Source: Dryococelus australis (taxonomy: Eukaryota > Arthropoda > Insecta > Phasmatodea > Phasmatidae). Taken from it: a stretch of DNA of 64,000 bases. The stretch spans positions 122,373,838 to 122,437,837 of the forward strand of contig CM057000.1 of assembly GCA_029891345.1 (NCBI GenBank), read 5' to 3'. The position numbers and the translations under genes are program-made. Shown one piece after another: positions 1 through 11,630 of the stretch. The stretch's first letter is position 1. The number at the start of each line of letters is the position of its first letter. The notes beneath the pieces were generated by a model. The model saw only the letters and a program-made list of their open reading frames with translations. It made no database searches and was not told the origin of the DNA.

Positions 1-1260
1 CGAACACTTATCTCAAAAATGGCACCAAAATTTTCCATTGCCACTAGGTGCTGGCCGCACGTTTATTCGGTGAAGGCACATAGTATGCCCCATAGATTTG
101 TTTATCTATGGTTTACCAATTTTTTTTTTCTGTGACATATTTTTAAAATTATCAAGGTTATGTGCGGACAACTTGTTGTATCTGGCGCTGTTTTATTTTA
201 TGTTTTGATCAAGTTATATATCAGGGTCTGTTTATTTTATTGGTGGGGCGGGAACTTAAGTTTATCACTTTTATCATCTTTCGCGAGACGAGGTTGTTTT
301 GCGCCTCTTCTTACAAGAAAATAGCAATTATAACTGCTCATTGTATTCATGATGCGGTGGAAAATTTTGCTTGTACGGAAATAACATTCAGATTACTATA
401 ATTCAGAAGTTGTAACTTCACTGAAAGAACAAATCACGATAAATGTGACGCTGTTATTCATACCAATGTGAGAATTACACAATAAATATTTTAAGTAAAG
501 TAGAAAATCGTTGGGATTTTTTATGACCTACGCTAAAATCAGTGAAATCAGTATGGATTCCTGTCAGTAATGTAGACACTCAAAAGAGTTTCTCAATGTC
601 GAGAATATAATGACCGACAAAAGAACAAATCAAAATCCAAGTAATATGGTAGTAATTAATGACAGTTGTTTGCATTTTCCGATTAAGTGTATGCCACTTT
701 ATTTTCGCGCCATCACTAAATTAACCAAAGTTTGTTGCAATACAGCTTAGTTATTACTTGCATGAGTATTGGAAACAAACTGTGAATCATTTATACTTAT
801 CTGATGTAAATTAATTTTTGCTATAAATGGATATCAGTGAAAGTGTTTTTGAAGACAAGGACCAAGCAAGTAGTTCATTACACAGCAGTGAAAACAAACA
901 TGACCATGAAACTTCAAGTAGTAACAATTATTATTTTCGAAACCCATGTTTGGAAGTTTTTCACTCATATGGTATGGACAAACAAAATGTAATTTTATAC
1001 TCGCATTTCTTTTTAAATTTTTACTTGAATGAAAACTTCTTGACAAACATAATGCAACCTATTTCTTAAAAAATTATGTTATACTTTTATCAATGTAATC
1101 TGTGTAAGAAAATATTTTACATTCAAACGGATTTACTAATTTTGATTTTAATGCCCATTTGAAATTACCCAAGCCCAAAAATATGAGGTTAGTACCCGCC
1201 TGAAATAAAATTTTTCTGCCCGACCACTCCTAATTTTATGACAGCCAGTGTATGGTAACT
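1..1260. mobile_element. Possible hAT-type transposon remnant
   Basis: The stretch at about 200-470 resembles 58.14-58.39 kb, which lies inside the hAT element bounded by target duplications at 57.4 and 63.1 kb. Shared features in the same order are a tttcgngaga-type block, a ggaaaattttg block and a ggaaataacatt block. A small open frame at 827-1069 (start ATAAATGGATATCAGTG, Ser/Glu/Asn-rich) has no recognisable domain. Neither end of an element is visible; the left end would be outside the window. Confidence 0.35.
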
Positions 1261-1598
1261 TGTCATAAATGTAATTAACAATGTCCCATGTACGAAATAC
1301 TGTTTCAACTTATGCATGAATATTTAAAGTGAATTTTATGTTGGCTACTCTGACTGTCCTGTCATTTCACAACAGATAACAGAGAAATACTACATTTATT
1401 TGATTCTAAGCTGCACAATTTTTCTAAAAATATTTTTAAAGAACAGTGGTGGTTTGGAATCAAGCACCATAAATTTTTTGGGCCATAAAAATGTCTAGTG
1501 CAATTTTATTATTCTTTTGAACAAATAGTTACTTTTAGTTCTTATTGCTGTGCTATTTATAGTATTTATCTTAATAAATTTAAATATTAGTTTCTGCG

Positions 1599-3593
1599 TG
1601 ACACGTTGTCTGATTTTCTACTACAAGTTATTAGAGGTTGGTAATGTGCCTACAGGATATGCAATGAGGATTTGCAATGAGGAGCATTACTACAGACACG
1701 TCCGTCCAGCTATTACTGTTCACTCCACACACTTTTAATACTACGTTTCGTCAAACTCCTTTAAGTGAGATTTTACTTTCGGCCGAGTGGTCCAGCTTGC
1801 TGCCCAAGGCGACGTAGTTCTACAGTGCATCAAGGGATGGCACTACAGATATCAAGAGCTGACGCGTGCAGCATCAGCAGAAATGCAGCAGCAGACGACT
1901 CCAGTGCAGACATCTCAAGGGGTGGCACCCGCCACCCCTGCCCACGCATCTCAGAGGGCCTGTGGACAAGGAATATATAAGTCAGTGCACTGCCCGCAGA
2001 CATGAGTATGCTCTGTTCCTTCCACCATGCTGAAATTTGCCATAAGAAGTCACCAGGTCCTCACGACCCATCAGAAACTCTTCAGCAACTGCAGCAATGA
2101 CTTCCATCCCTTCTGGTAACTCTTTGCTAACAACTCCCAAAGATGCCATCAACCCTCTTGCCTTACCTGCTGGTAATGGTAATCGCGGCAACACTATCCT
2201 TCGGGTAGCAGTCGTTGATGGTCCATTCAGGATGCACCATGCTCGCCTTACCTGCTAGTAATGGCAATCACAATCACTCACCACGAACACCTGTGGTAGT
2301 GCTCAACAGTCCCTTCTGGACAACAGTGAGGGCAAGTTCATAATAGCTACCTAGCTGGATTGCTTTGTCTAGTTCACGACCAGGTCTTCTTTACCTGGAT
2401 TCATGCAAGAAAACTTCATTTCAACTCTGGAATAGTTAGGAGATAGTACGGGCCACCGTGTATATTTTACAAGGAATATATATGTTTGTTTTTCACACTT
2501 AACTTCTGAGTACATACCTATTTAATTGATTTACTGTATTAGCCCCACGTAGCAATGAGTCCTTCAGATTGAAGCAGGAGGAAATTATAATTTTCGCACC
2601 ACACACACCCATGCTGTGCCTCAGAGGTATAGTACGGTAGAGCCTCCATCACTAGCAAGACATCCCTAAGGCGGCTAGCCAGCCAGACGAGCCTATTCTC
2701 CGTCCACCGCTCTAAACTGTGCCGGAGGGAGTAAGAGTTTGGTTCTGGAAGACTCGCCCCTTTTGGATACCACACCCAAGTCTCGTTGACTAGCAGCTTG
2801 AACCCAACACTCTATATCCACTGCACTTGACAGTGCCAGATGAAGGAGCACAGGGTACGACTCTTGCCTGTTTAGCTTCAACCTTGGTCATACCAACCAC
2901 TCGGGACTTTGCCACCTGCTTCACTGTGTTCAGGCCAGTAATAGTTCCTTTTCCTTATGCCCTATACTGAGAGGAAGGGTATTCGGCGGAAAGTGAGAAC
3001 GGCAGCTACTAACACCAAGACCAAGCAGAGTTGCAACCCCATCATAACTTCACAGTTTAAACCCATGGGAATGAGCACTTGCTGCCCGCAAGCTGGAGAG
3101 GCCTAACCACACAGTTCCCTCCCCACACTTATTGCCAGCACTTAACAAGACCACCAGACAACTGCATCCAATAGTCGCAGCCATCTGCCGGGATGAGGAC
3201 ATCCCATTCGGAATCGCCAACCCCTGGTTCGTGGGCAACCAGACCACTTACAGCCACAGTCCACCCCGGGCTACCACCAGTATCACCGATGCACCATGTC
3301 CCGGAGCAAGCAGCAGCGGCCACATGCCGTCACCCCAGCTAGGTCAGCAGCCACCCTGGGCTACCATCCAGACAGATAAACCCGTGGAAGTGTGCCATCC
3401 CATCTGCCGAATCATGACAGTGACACCAGACTTCGTACAGAGTAGGCAGGCCACATGCCGTACTTTGTACACGGGTTGTTTGCCAATCCATCAGTACTAG
3501 GTTACTGACCTCATTAATCTCGTGTACTGGCAACATGAATAAAACTGTAATTAACCACAGCGACCCACCTCTGCCGAAGGTCGTCGTGCATCA
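1599..3593 (+). mobile_element. Solo-LTR-like unit (copy E of the TGACGCATGC family)
   Basis: A promoter-like box at 1974-1980 sits in TATATAAGTCAGTGCACTGC, nearly the same as the TATA region of copy B read on the minus strand at about 56.7 kb. An AATAAA signal lies at 3538-3543, and the 3' end reads CGTGCATCA, like the other copies. The 5' end at TGACACGTTG is inferred from the usual distance of about 380 bases to the TATA box; TGACGCGTGC at 1860 is an alternative. No 4-bp target duplication matches, so the boundaries are tentative. A 369-base open frame at 3132-3500 is not recognisable and contains an internal near-repeat (CCGGGCTACCACC / CTGGGCTACCATC). Confidence 0.5.
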
Positions 3594-4766
3594 TAGTTTT
3601 CTAATTTTTTTAAATAAGGTAGGTATGTAAATTAAAAAAAAAATACCTATGAAGTTCTGAAATAAAATGATTTAAGTAAGGTGCATGTACTATGTGAAAA
3701 TTGTTCAACAGATGGAATAATATGCAAAACATATGGTTTTCAGAAGTAATTTTATAATTAAACATATTATATACATGCTCCATAATGTGAAAAACATCCT
3801 CCAAAAGTCGCTGCATATTTTCATAGTAGCAGATTGAGCGGATGTGTTTTTGCAATAACAGGATCTAGGATGAAGTGCTGAATATTTACCTGTAATGAAC
3901 AGTGCAGTTATCTAGTGGGAAAACCTAGCATCTGTACTTGGAGTTAACAGCACGAACATCTAGCAGCAAATGTAGCAACTTCATGTTGGAGTAACAGTGC
4001 TGCTATGTAGTGGATCACGCAGCAGCTACATGCATGCTGGCAAACTATATCATCATAGAATAACTGTTATTTGTGTTTCAAACTAAACTTTATACTAATA
4101 TAGTAATATTTAGGTGTTTCAACTTGCATGTAATTTAATCCATACATTATTTTTTCACTAAATTTCTCTCTTCCCCATATGCTCAGTGCTAATGTCGTCA
4201 CATTCACGCTTCATATTAATTTTACAAGTTCACAGATATGTTGCAGGGTATTTTTCAAATACAGTAAAATTATCTTAAGAAATTTTTGAAGTGGCTGAAA
4301 AATTAGGCTCGTTAACCAGAAAAACTTTTTAAGGGGTCAAATTACAAAGGTATTTATAGACAAGATGCAACATTATGCAAACTTATTGAGGAGGAAATAC
4401 TCCAGAATACTCCAGCACACTTCCTAAACCATACCATCCAATGAAATGAGATGTTTTGCATGTTTAGAATATAAATTTTACTAACAAAATGCAGAGTTTT
4501 ATATTTTCACCAAGCTCTGTTTATTTTTGAAAGTAACATTTTCATGTTCAGCGATTCTGCTTGCTAATACATAATTTATATTCAGTAAAATCATTGAGAC
4601 TTTCTTTGGAATAGCCATTTTTTGTCTTGTGCCTCCCCTTCCACTTCAGTGATAGTTGGTGCGTAGGAAGTCCATGAGTCAGGCAGTTTTAAATCCATTA
4701 ATAAAGTTATCTACAGTGTAATTGGGTGGAAGGTAAACAATGTACAACATAATTTGCTTTGGATAG
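3594..4766. other. AT-rich intronic or pre-exon sequence without recognisable features
   Basis: Simple AT-rich sequence lies between the LTR-like unit and the first recognised exon. I see no coding potential, RNA gene or repeat structure in it. The upstream GBF1 exon that must precede 4767 is not visible here, so this is probably all intron. Confidence 0.5.
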
Positions 4767-4939
4767 GCAAACCCAAAGAGAAGAAGACAAAGGAACCAAA
4801 GATGCGCAAGAAGGTGCCTGCTCGTCATAAAGAGGACAGTGGTGCAACTCGCCAGAGGCAGCAGATGACCAACCCTTATGATGCAGATGAGAGTGACTCT
4901 GAAGAAATTCCCAGTGGCTACCACCAGGTGTTTAAGCTG
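4767..4939 (+). CDS. GBF1: GBF1 exon 1 of 5 in window (linker before HDS domains)
   Basis: GBF1 is the large Sec7-family exchange factor that loads Arf1 with GTP on cis-Golgi and ERGIC membranes and so recruits COPI. This exon encodes a basic stretch (KPKEKKTKEPKMRKK), then an acidic one (DADESDSEE), then SGYHQV just before the conserved LLDLMHTL block of the next exon. The acceptor is ttggatAG ending at 4766. The reading frame is open through 4939, where CTG|GTAACT gives a phase-0 donor. A second phase-0 donor, CAG|GTGTTT, lies 12 bases earlier (exon end 4927). I chose 4939 because I believe the spacing from GYH to LLDL then fits the family, but cannot verify this. The low-complexity part is weakly conserved, so identity rests mainly on order and phase with the next exon. 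Earlier exons, including Sec7, must lie upstream of the window. Confidence 0.72.
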
Positions 4940-5589
4940 GTAACTCTGTCCACAATGTACTCGCACCAGTCTTTGGGGTGAAGGCTGCATGCTGCTTTAT
5001 TAACATTAACTTAAGTGTTTTGCAATGTTCCACAGGATTAATACATGTCAACTAAATTACCTGTAGTGAGTAGTGCTGAGCCAACACCAGTATGCAATAA
5101 GACTTGTGGCCAATATTGACCTTAATGGTTTAATGGGTTGCAGGTTCTGATTATACTAGATACATTTATTTCAAGTTTTACTTATATTCAGTTGTGACCA
5201 TGTTGATCACACTGGGTCCAAGGCTGGGCAACAACCCTCCCCTGATTCATCAGATGACGTAGAGTGTGCCTCAAGGTGACTAGCGCAGCCGAGAACAAAG
5301 CCCAGCTCGGCAGTATGCAGAGTGCTGGGCTGCCGATCTGATTATGTAAGCGTCAGGTGGCCGTGGGGTGGCACTCCTGCTGGTGCTCCAGCAAACAGCA
5401 GGGGTGCGTGAGTTGGACGTACTGGCCGTGCCAGAGAGAAAGTAATGTTGGGGGTTCACCAGCATGTTTGGGCACCCTCGCGCTTCCCTTAGACCGCCCA
5501 CCAGCCGAGACCTAGACTTCCACCCTCAAAGCGCTTCACACACACAGTTAAAGTGGCTCGTAGTAAGGATCGCCACAGATTGAATGCGA

Positions 5590-5685
5590 GAAGGTAAGCG
5601 TGTTCGAACCCCAGAAGTTAAGGGTGTTCGGACCCGAGAAGTTAAGGATGGTCGGACCCACAAAGTTAAGCGTGTTTGAACCCAC
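5590..5685. repeat. 24-bp minisatellite, four units
   Basis: Four consecutive 24-bp units begin at 5590, 5614, 5638 and 5662, each of the form gaagttaagSgtgttcgRaccC with few changes, plus a fifth truncated unit. On the minus strand the units read as an 8-residue repeat (pattern T-x-x-V-R-T-x-L) because 24 is a multiple of three, but there is no sign this is translated. Each unit contains GTTCGAACC or a variant, resembling a tRNA B box. Confidence 0.9.
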
Positions 5686-5699
5686 GAAGTACTAACTGT

Positions 5700-5845
5700 A
5701 TATTCATTAAACACCCAAAAATTCATCGAAATCAAGAATTTTCGTTTCATTCCAACTTTCGATATCCAAATTTCTTACCGAAATTAAAACGAAAGATGTA
5801 ATTTTTCATTTTTGTTTCGTTATACCGAATATTCGCACAACCCTA
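5700..5845. mobile_element. Right end of a truncated hAT-like element
   Basis: The stretch is rich in short ATTTCG/CGAAAT-type inverted motifs and ends in GAATATTCGCACAACCCTA. This is the inverse of the TAGGGTTGTGC-type end seen at the left of the hAT at 54.1 kb. No matching left end or 8-bp duplication was found, so only one terminus is claimed. Confidence 0.35.
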
Positions 5846-7213
5846 ATTCACACTTACGTGGGTGTTGAAATGCTTACAATCCAAAAGTGAATCTGAATTC
5901 CCCTTCTCCTGTCCTTTTCGGGGTATTTGTTCTTTACCACCTTGCATACTAGACTGGCCTTGGTTAACTCAAAGCTATACACAAACTAAATGCCAGCTGG
6001 GTTGAGAGTCCTCCACATTGGGAAGGTGATTGGGTTCTAGAATTTTTTGACTTTGGCTGATGCCAAGGGGAAAGAATGTGACATACTTCTAGACAAATGC
6101 CTGGAACTTGTACACTCTTAGATACTTCAAGTTTATATGCCAAGTTAGTTTTGCTGGAAACGTAGGTGATCTACACCTGAGTTACGGGTCGAGAGCAATT
6201 TATTCCCTTTCCGGGAGTAGACCGTGGGACACGTAGGTTTCCTACTTAGGACAAAATTATCTACTACGCTGGCAACGGGACGCTTGGCCGAGCACTGTAC
6301 CTGTGTTGCAAAAGGAAGTGGTGCGTTTCACTTAACTGCTTGGCTCGCAGGGCTGGTGATGACTGGAACAGTGGCCGATGTCGGTTGTGGCTGAGTAGGG
6401 CAGTGGTACTGGTTGCAGGTTGTGAGAGGGTCTACTGTATGTTGGGGTTGGCAGATCCCTAATAAGGTGTAGCCTTCTCTTGAAATAAGTGAAAGAGCAG
6501 GATGGTCTTCGCCTGGTAGTCTAATAAGAGGCCCAGAGAGTGGAACTTGTAGAGGCGGCAAATTATTTACAGATAAATCAAGGTTTTCTGTGATTTGAGA
6601 ATTATTATTCTCTCTATTTTCTTTGTTTCAATTACTTAATGCTCTGAGAGCTCATCTATGTTGCGTACTTTGTCTGTCGTGCTCTGCGTAAAGCATTGAG
6701 CTAAGGCAGAGTCACGTGAAGGATTAACAAATACTACTTCCAATCTTGGTGTGTAAAACCAGGAAACAGTGCCGTCAATCTGAGTACCCACTGACCTGCC
6801 TGAGATCTGGGTGAAGCACCCACTCGAGGGTTAAGTCAGTAGCAGTTCAGTTTTTCTTTTAGCCTGTTCAGACTGGGAAGGAGAAGTAGAGCGCATGGTC
6901 TGACTAATCACGGTATGGATTTGTATTCCTACAGTGAGTTGGTTTAACTACTATCAGAATTACTTAGTATTGATTTTATCATGAACCAAGAGTTTTCTTT
7001 GTCAATTAAATTAACTTTCTTTTAAGTGACAAGAGGGAAACTACATGCAGCGAAATAAGTTACTCTAAAAGTAGATTATAAAAATTATGTTTTTAATTAA
7101 TGTATTATGAAAATGCAAGGTGAGTCCATATGCGCTCCTAGTATTCAATGTATTAATTAAAATATACAAAGGAAGTTTTGTCCTGTCTGAAATTCCAGGT
7201 GAAGGCAACCATG
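5846..7213. other. Intronic sequence, unassigned
   Basis: No coding region, RNA gene or clear element boundary is visible. A short motif at 5848-5868 (cacttacgtgggtgttgaaatgc) is repeated at about 20.68-20.70 kb (cactaacgtgggtgctagaatgc) beside an inverted LTR fragment, so part of this stretch may be decayed LTR sequence. Confidence 0.3.
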
Positions 7214-7470
7214 GGTAATACCGTATTTTGGCGTGTATAGGCCGTACTAGAATTTTTTGATGAAAAATTAGGGATAATTAATATTTGTAGTATAGGCCGC
7301 ACTGAATTTTTGTATTCCTTTAAATGAATGTTTACGGATATACATTTGTGCAATTACTATTCCAGAGATGGTAACATGGCTTGAGAAAGCAAAACCACAG
7401 CAACATGTTACACAAAATGAATTTGCACTTGTAGAGCCATGCATAACTCCACTCACAGGTTAAGCTCGCC
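7214..7470 (+). repeat. MITE-like repeat with gtataggccgcac motifs
   Basis: It begins TACCGTATTTTGGCGTGTA and contains two spaced copies of a TATAGGCCG motif, followed by a block (ttactattccagagatggta...) that recurs inverted at 53.2-53.5 kb. The shared order and the sharp TACCGTATTTTGGCG terminus in both places mark a dispersed element, probably a non-autonomous DNA transposon. The superfamily is not assigned. Confidence 0.6.
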
Positions 7471-8482
7471 GATTCCTGGGCTACCCTGTGAACTTCCCCT
7501 CCCTGAGTTTAACGGAAAGGCATACTCTAACCCAGACAAATTTCTCGCTGAATGTGAAAGAGAACAGAGGGAACATGGTATCCCCACTAAACAATAGGAC
7601 AAATACGGTGAGTTTGTAGAGAGCTGGCCTCAGTTTGAGGCACAGCTGACATCCCACTTCGCAGGTGACAAAATTTTGAGCAATCTGATTACAGATTTGC
7701 ACTCCCACATGCAAAAGCACGGGGAAGAGGTCAAACTGTTTATACGGCCTAAAGAACTCCTGCATAGATGTATTTATCCCGAACAAACCGAAGTACATCG
7801 GGTACATTGTATAACACGCACCCTATTACCTTCTTTGAGGAATTTACTTGTTACCTCTCGCCCACAAACAGTGGAGGAACTTGTAGAGTGAGCGTGAGGG
7901 ATGCAGATGAATGAACATCCCCTCCCTGGAAGGGACCAGCTGGCACGCGCCTGTGTCAATGGCCCAACCCCCTTCCACAGTTCATCCGCAGGGCGAGAGA
8001 CAACCCCACCAGCCGCCGCTAACCCCATGCCACGCTGCCTGGGGCGGTATTTCAATAGGGTTTGTCTGAGTCGGCAACCCCAGGCACCACACAGCTCACT
8101 CTCCCACCCTCCGAATTTGCCACCATGTAACCCAGAGGCGCGTGGACAGAATTTACGAGTTAGGAATCCGGAGGAAAATCAACCTTCGACAAATGATAGG
8201 CCCCTAAACCTCCAGCAGATGCATGTGCGTCCACAACCATGTGTCATTACACGTCCAAGGTCAGCTGAGACCTTATTACGGGCCGAAATAAATCCAGTGA
8301 TAATGAGAACCTGGAGCGTGACTCGAACCCCAAACCTCACCGAGGCGGACAAAGCGTCCCCCTTCCCCTTGCAAAAAGGATCACCACCGGACCTCGGTAG
8401 GAACGATAGCCCCCCTCTCTCCCGTCCTATCATTTACACCCCCCGCAGGTACGGTTGCGAAGAATTATTTCCCACCCTCTGA
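7471..8482 (+). pseudogene. Decayed gypsy-type gag (capsid part plus proline-rich tail)
   Basis: The translation around 7500-7890 contains FLAECEREQREHGIPTKQ, ESWPQFEAQLTSHF and PQTVEELVE. It matches in order the capsid region of the gypsy-type element at 23.6-24.1 kb (FTSECEKELSEHNIPAKQ, EFITNWTQF, PTTLDELV). Relative to that copy a segment after the first block is missing, and stops interrupt the frame. A 193-codon proline-rich frame follows at 7901-8482; it has no recognisable zinc knuckle and does not continue into protease or reverse transcriptase. This is an old, non-functional retroelement copy. A 5' LTR is not visible. Confidence 0.65.
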
Positions 8483-8743
8483 TGGCTCCGCAATTAGGTG
8501 ATGTACGCACCCCAATTCAGTTTACGTCTCGGCAGGCATCCCCACATTTCCGACCCGTACCACCAACTCCGTTGATCATTTCGGACATAAGATCTGAACC
8601 GATAGGATGACAACATTAAGGGATACCCCCCCGTTCCACTTCCGTTACGAGCCCCAAGGCCACATAGCCCTCTCTGCCCCCTTCTTGCCCTTCCTCTGGC
8701 GGTAGGAAGCCAGAAATTCACTGAGACCACGACCGCATGCAAT

Positions 8744-9526
8744 TTGCAAGTCTCCCCGGCCTTCCTTTCTACGGCTAAGGATGTGCCCTCGCTGGACAAC
8801 GACCTGGACATGGCAGCATTTCCACTCCCGCCAGGATCTGTCGCGGCCACACCTCCCCCTGAGTCGGCGGAGCATATACAGGATAGGGACTATAGGACAC
8901 AACCCCTGCTATCCTACCCTTCCTTCCTCTCCTCCGGCAATAATGGTATGAGTGGACGAGCAAAAGGTGAAAAGTCAGCCTGGTCCTCATCACCATCTAT
9001 GGACCCGCTGGTCAACTTGGCGACCAGCCCCTTCAGATCATCGGTACTGGCTGGAGAGCGAGAGAGTGGCGCAGTATTGCCCCATGAGAGATAGAGTGAA
9101 GATGCGACAATCGCGAAAGTAATAAGTGCAAGTTGCCAGTCGCCTGTGAGCGATTCGGCCATCGGAATTACTGCTCCATTGCCGGGAGACACGACCGCGT
9201 GTGCAGTTAGAGTATATTTCACCAGCGTCGCGGCAGCCCGACTCCGAGAAGCAGAGGTCATGCGGTCAGGTAGAGACACCCGTGATGCTCGTAGAGAGAG
9301 CACGTACCAAGAAGCAGACAAGCCCAGCATACGGATGACAACTGCAGTTGTCCGAACCCAGGACGCTAGCCCCATTCTGCCTTCCATCACCAGGCCCACG
9401 TCACAAGTGGCCCCCTTATGCGTAAGGCGCACATGCCACGTTCCAGGACGCTACCAAGAGACGCTATGGCAGGTGCCTACATCATTTCGCTGGCCTGCCA
9501 CTCCTGCCGTAAAGCCACAGAAATGA
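8744..9526 (+). pseudogene. Unidentified retroelement coding region, copy 1
   Basis: Two consecutive open frames (8744-9094 and 9146-9526) match in order a minus-strand region at 15.18-16.28 kb. The first shares FPLPPGSVAATPPPE against YSLPPGSVPSMPHPE. The last shares VPGRYQETLW against LPGRYHETPW. The shared protein-level pattern suggests a formerly coding region of a mobile element rather than host sequence. It follows the gag remnant directly, but is not protease, RT, RNase H or integrase. I do not recognise the protein. Confidence 0.45.
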
Positions 9527-11630
9527 AGATGACATCCTAGGCGTAGGTAGGCCAAACGTCAGTACCCTCCACTGCCATCCACGTCTTCTACAGTTTCTAC
9601 AGAGTGAGTACCTGGCAGCAGCCAGTAACAGACTAGCACCCCTGTCTACACGTTATTCCCCTACAGCTAATTTAGTAGGACAGTGATAGCATTAGGATGC
9701 CAGAACCCTAAGGTGAATACGCATATCACAGCGAATAAGCTAGATTAGTAGGGTCGACTAGGTGACAGTCTCATAACCCAAAATCCTAGCCTGATAGGTA
9801 GGAAGTGTTTCAAGAAAAGTGCTACGTCATTCTCAAGAGAGAGAATTTTGAGTACCCCTATAATTGTTATGTCTTTTTGTGATGTTGAGAATTCTGAATA
9901 TACACGTTGAGAGGAACTGAGGCCAGACAGAAAATAAAAAGTGACCCAATTAACGTAATTAACCTCCTAGTAGCAGTAATGAAAAAGAATTATTTTTTTC
10001 AAAATTGAATTGGTCCCTATCTTGCTAGAATAAATAGTTTTTTGGAGGTAAACATTAAAGTAACTTCAAACCTCAAAGCATGTCCTCAGACCCCCTGAAA
10101 ATCCTGCACGTGCTCACGTAAAGTCACCATTTGCTAAACAATGAATATCTATATTTTTCTTGTTTTGAAATCTTGTACATCACGTTTAACGTAATGCCAA
10201 TAGGTTCTGTGAGCACTGTTAGGAAGCGCGAGGGCATAATCAAAGTATATCAGCAGGCTCGTAAACATAACCTTGAAAACCCCTTCACCATTCCTCGCAA
10301 TGCGTCTGGGCGACATTGAATAACGAACCCCCTGTAATATGATTAAGAGCATGAGGTGAAAACTCACTGCGAGCACACCGTAACCGTCACCAAGGAAATT
10401 CACAATCTTATAAAACTTGTAATTTTTAAGTGTGTCTCAAGCGCAAGAAACGCTCTTGTTAAGTCATGTCCTGTTTATAAAGCCTAGCAGTGCTTAACCA
10501 AGTAATTATGGCTGAGCCCCGTCAATTACCAAATCTCTGTGTGCTCAACGCGATTGAGGTAGAAAGTGTAACATGTACGGAGGCACGAGCCTACTGCTTG
10601 CACCACCCCTGCCAAGAGCAGAAGTTATACATAACATCCCGCTATACTAAATGAAAATATTAATTGTGTCATGTAAGAAGTATGTTAGTTCAACTGTAAC
10701 CTTAAGGAATGTAAGCTATGCAAGTGTCAAAATATGTTGTGAAATGTAGGTTAAGATTATTCCTGTGTCCATGTGTGAGAGAGAGTCATGTGTAATTGTA
10801 AGAGAAGTATGTCAATTTTTAACGCAAAATACGTTTTGTTATAACCTAAAACTGTGTAACATGTACATGTAAAAATTTCTTTCACAAAAATGTCTTTCCT
10901 AACCTAAGGATTTTGTTGCAAGCAAATGCAAAACGTATATACAAAGGTATGTCAAGATGATACAAGACACGTATGCATTCTGAGTGTGTGTCATATGTAT
11001 TCATTATTTGTACTACTTTATTAGCAACCCGGAGATAGAGACTTAAAATTTGTGAGATGTTGTGCATGGTTACGCCCTTTTCAGGTAGATCCCCTTTAGA
11101 ATTTTTTATTCTCGAGGACATACCAGTAAGAACCATTGAGTAAAATCTTAAAAGAGAATTTTTCTTAACTGCTCTCGTAAACAACCCAAATGTAAATAAG
11201 TTTTAAACTTAAAAAAAAAAAAAATTGTATCTGCCCTCAAACTAGGAAGGCACTAGGTTCGATACCAGACGACTTATTCCCGTACGTTCCTTCCAAAGCT
11301 ATTCCTCCCCTTGGTAAGTGATGGGAGGAAAAGACTCCAGCTGCGCCACGAAGCAGATGGCACAGCGTAGGTACCACGCCGCTATGCAACGAGGGAGAGG
11401 GAGAGAGTGAAGAGGAAAAGGAAAGAGGCCATTAACCCGCTACTGATAGCAACCAGATGTCGCGTGACATAGATACGGGTGCGCTCCACTCCCGCCCAGG
11501 CAGTGTGTGTAGAATAGGCGCTAGCCTAGAGGAGCAACCAAGTGTTATACAAGAGTGGCAGCCATTTCAACCACCGAAAGCCATAGTGATTTAGACAGAT
11601 GGAGCTTCGTCGCTTCGTGGGGTGGCCGAC
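9527..11630. other. Intronic sequence with probable retroelement debris
   Basis: This holds no recognisable coding region. An A-tract at 11208-11223 is followed by gaaggcactaggttcgatacc, a tRNA B-box-like motif. If the unit starting at 11631 is the 3' LTR of the gag-bearing element at 7.5 kb, this stretch would be its degraded internal region, but no polypurine tract is clear just before 11631. Confidence 0.3.

Noticed and set aside
827..1069. A small host gene (80 codons, start ATAAATGG)
   Set aside because: No domain, no splice context and a location inside sequence related to a hAT interior; kept only as part of a possible transposon remnant.
5069..5089. Another hAT MITE of the 34.2-kb family
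   Set aside because: Only a left-terminus-like TAGTGCTGAGCCAACACCAG is present; there is no inverted partner or 8-bp duplication.
5590..5690. A CRISPR-like array
   Set aside because: Units are contiguous 24-bp repeats without unique spacers, in a eukaryotic intron.
8914..9432. A 172-codon minus-strand frame
   Set aside because: The homology with 15.2-16.3 kb is in the plus-strand sense here, so this frame is antisense.
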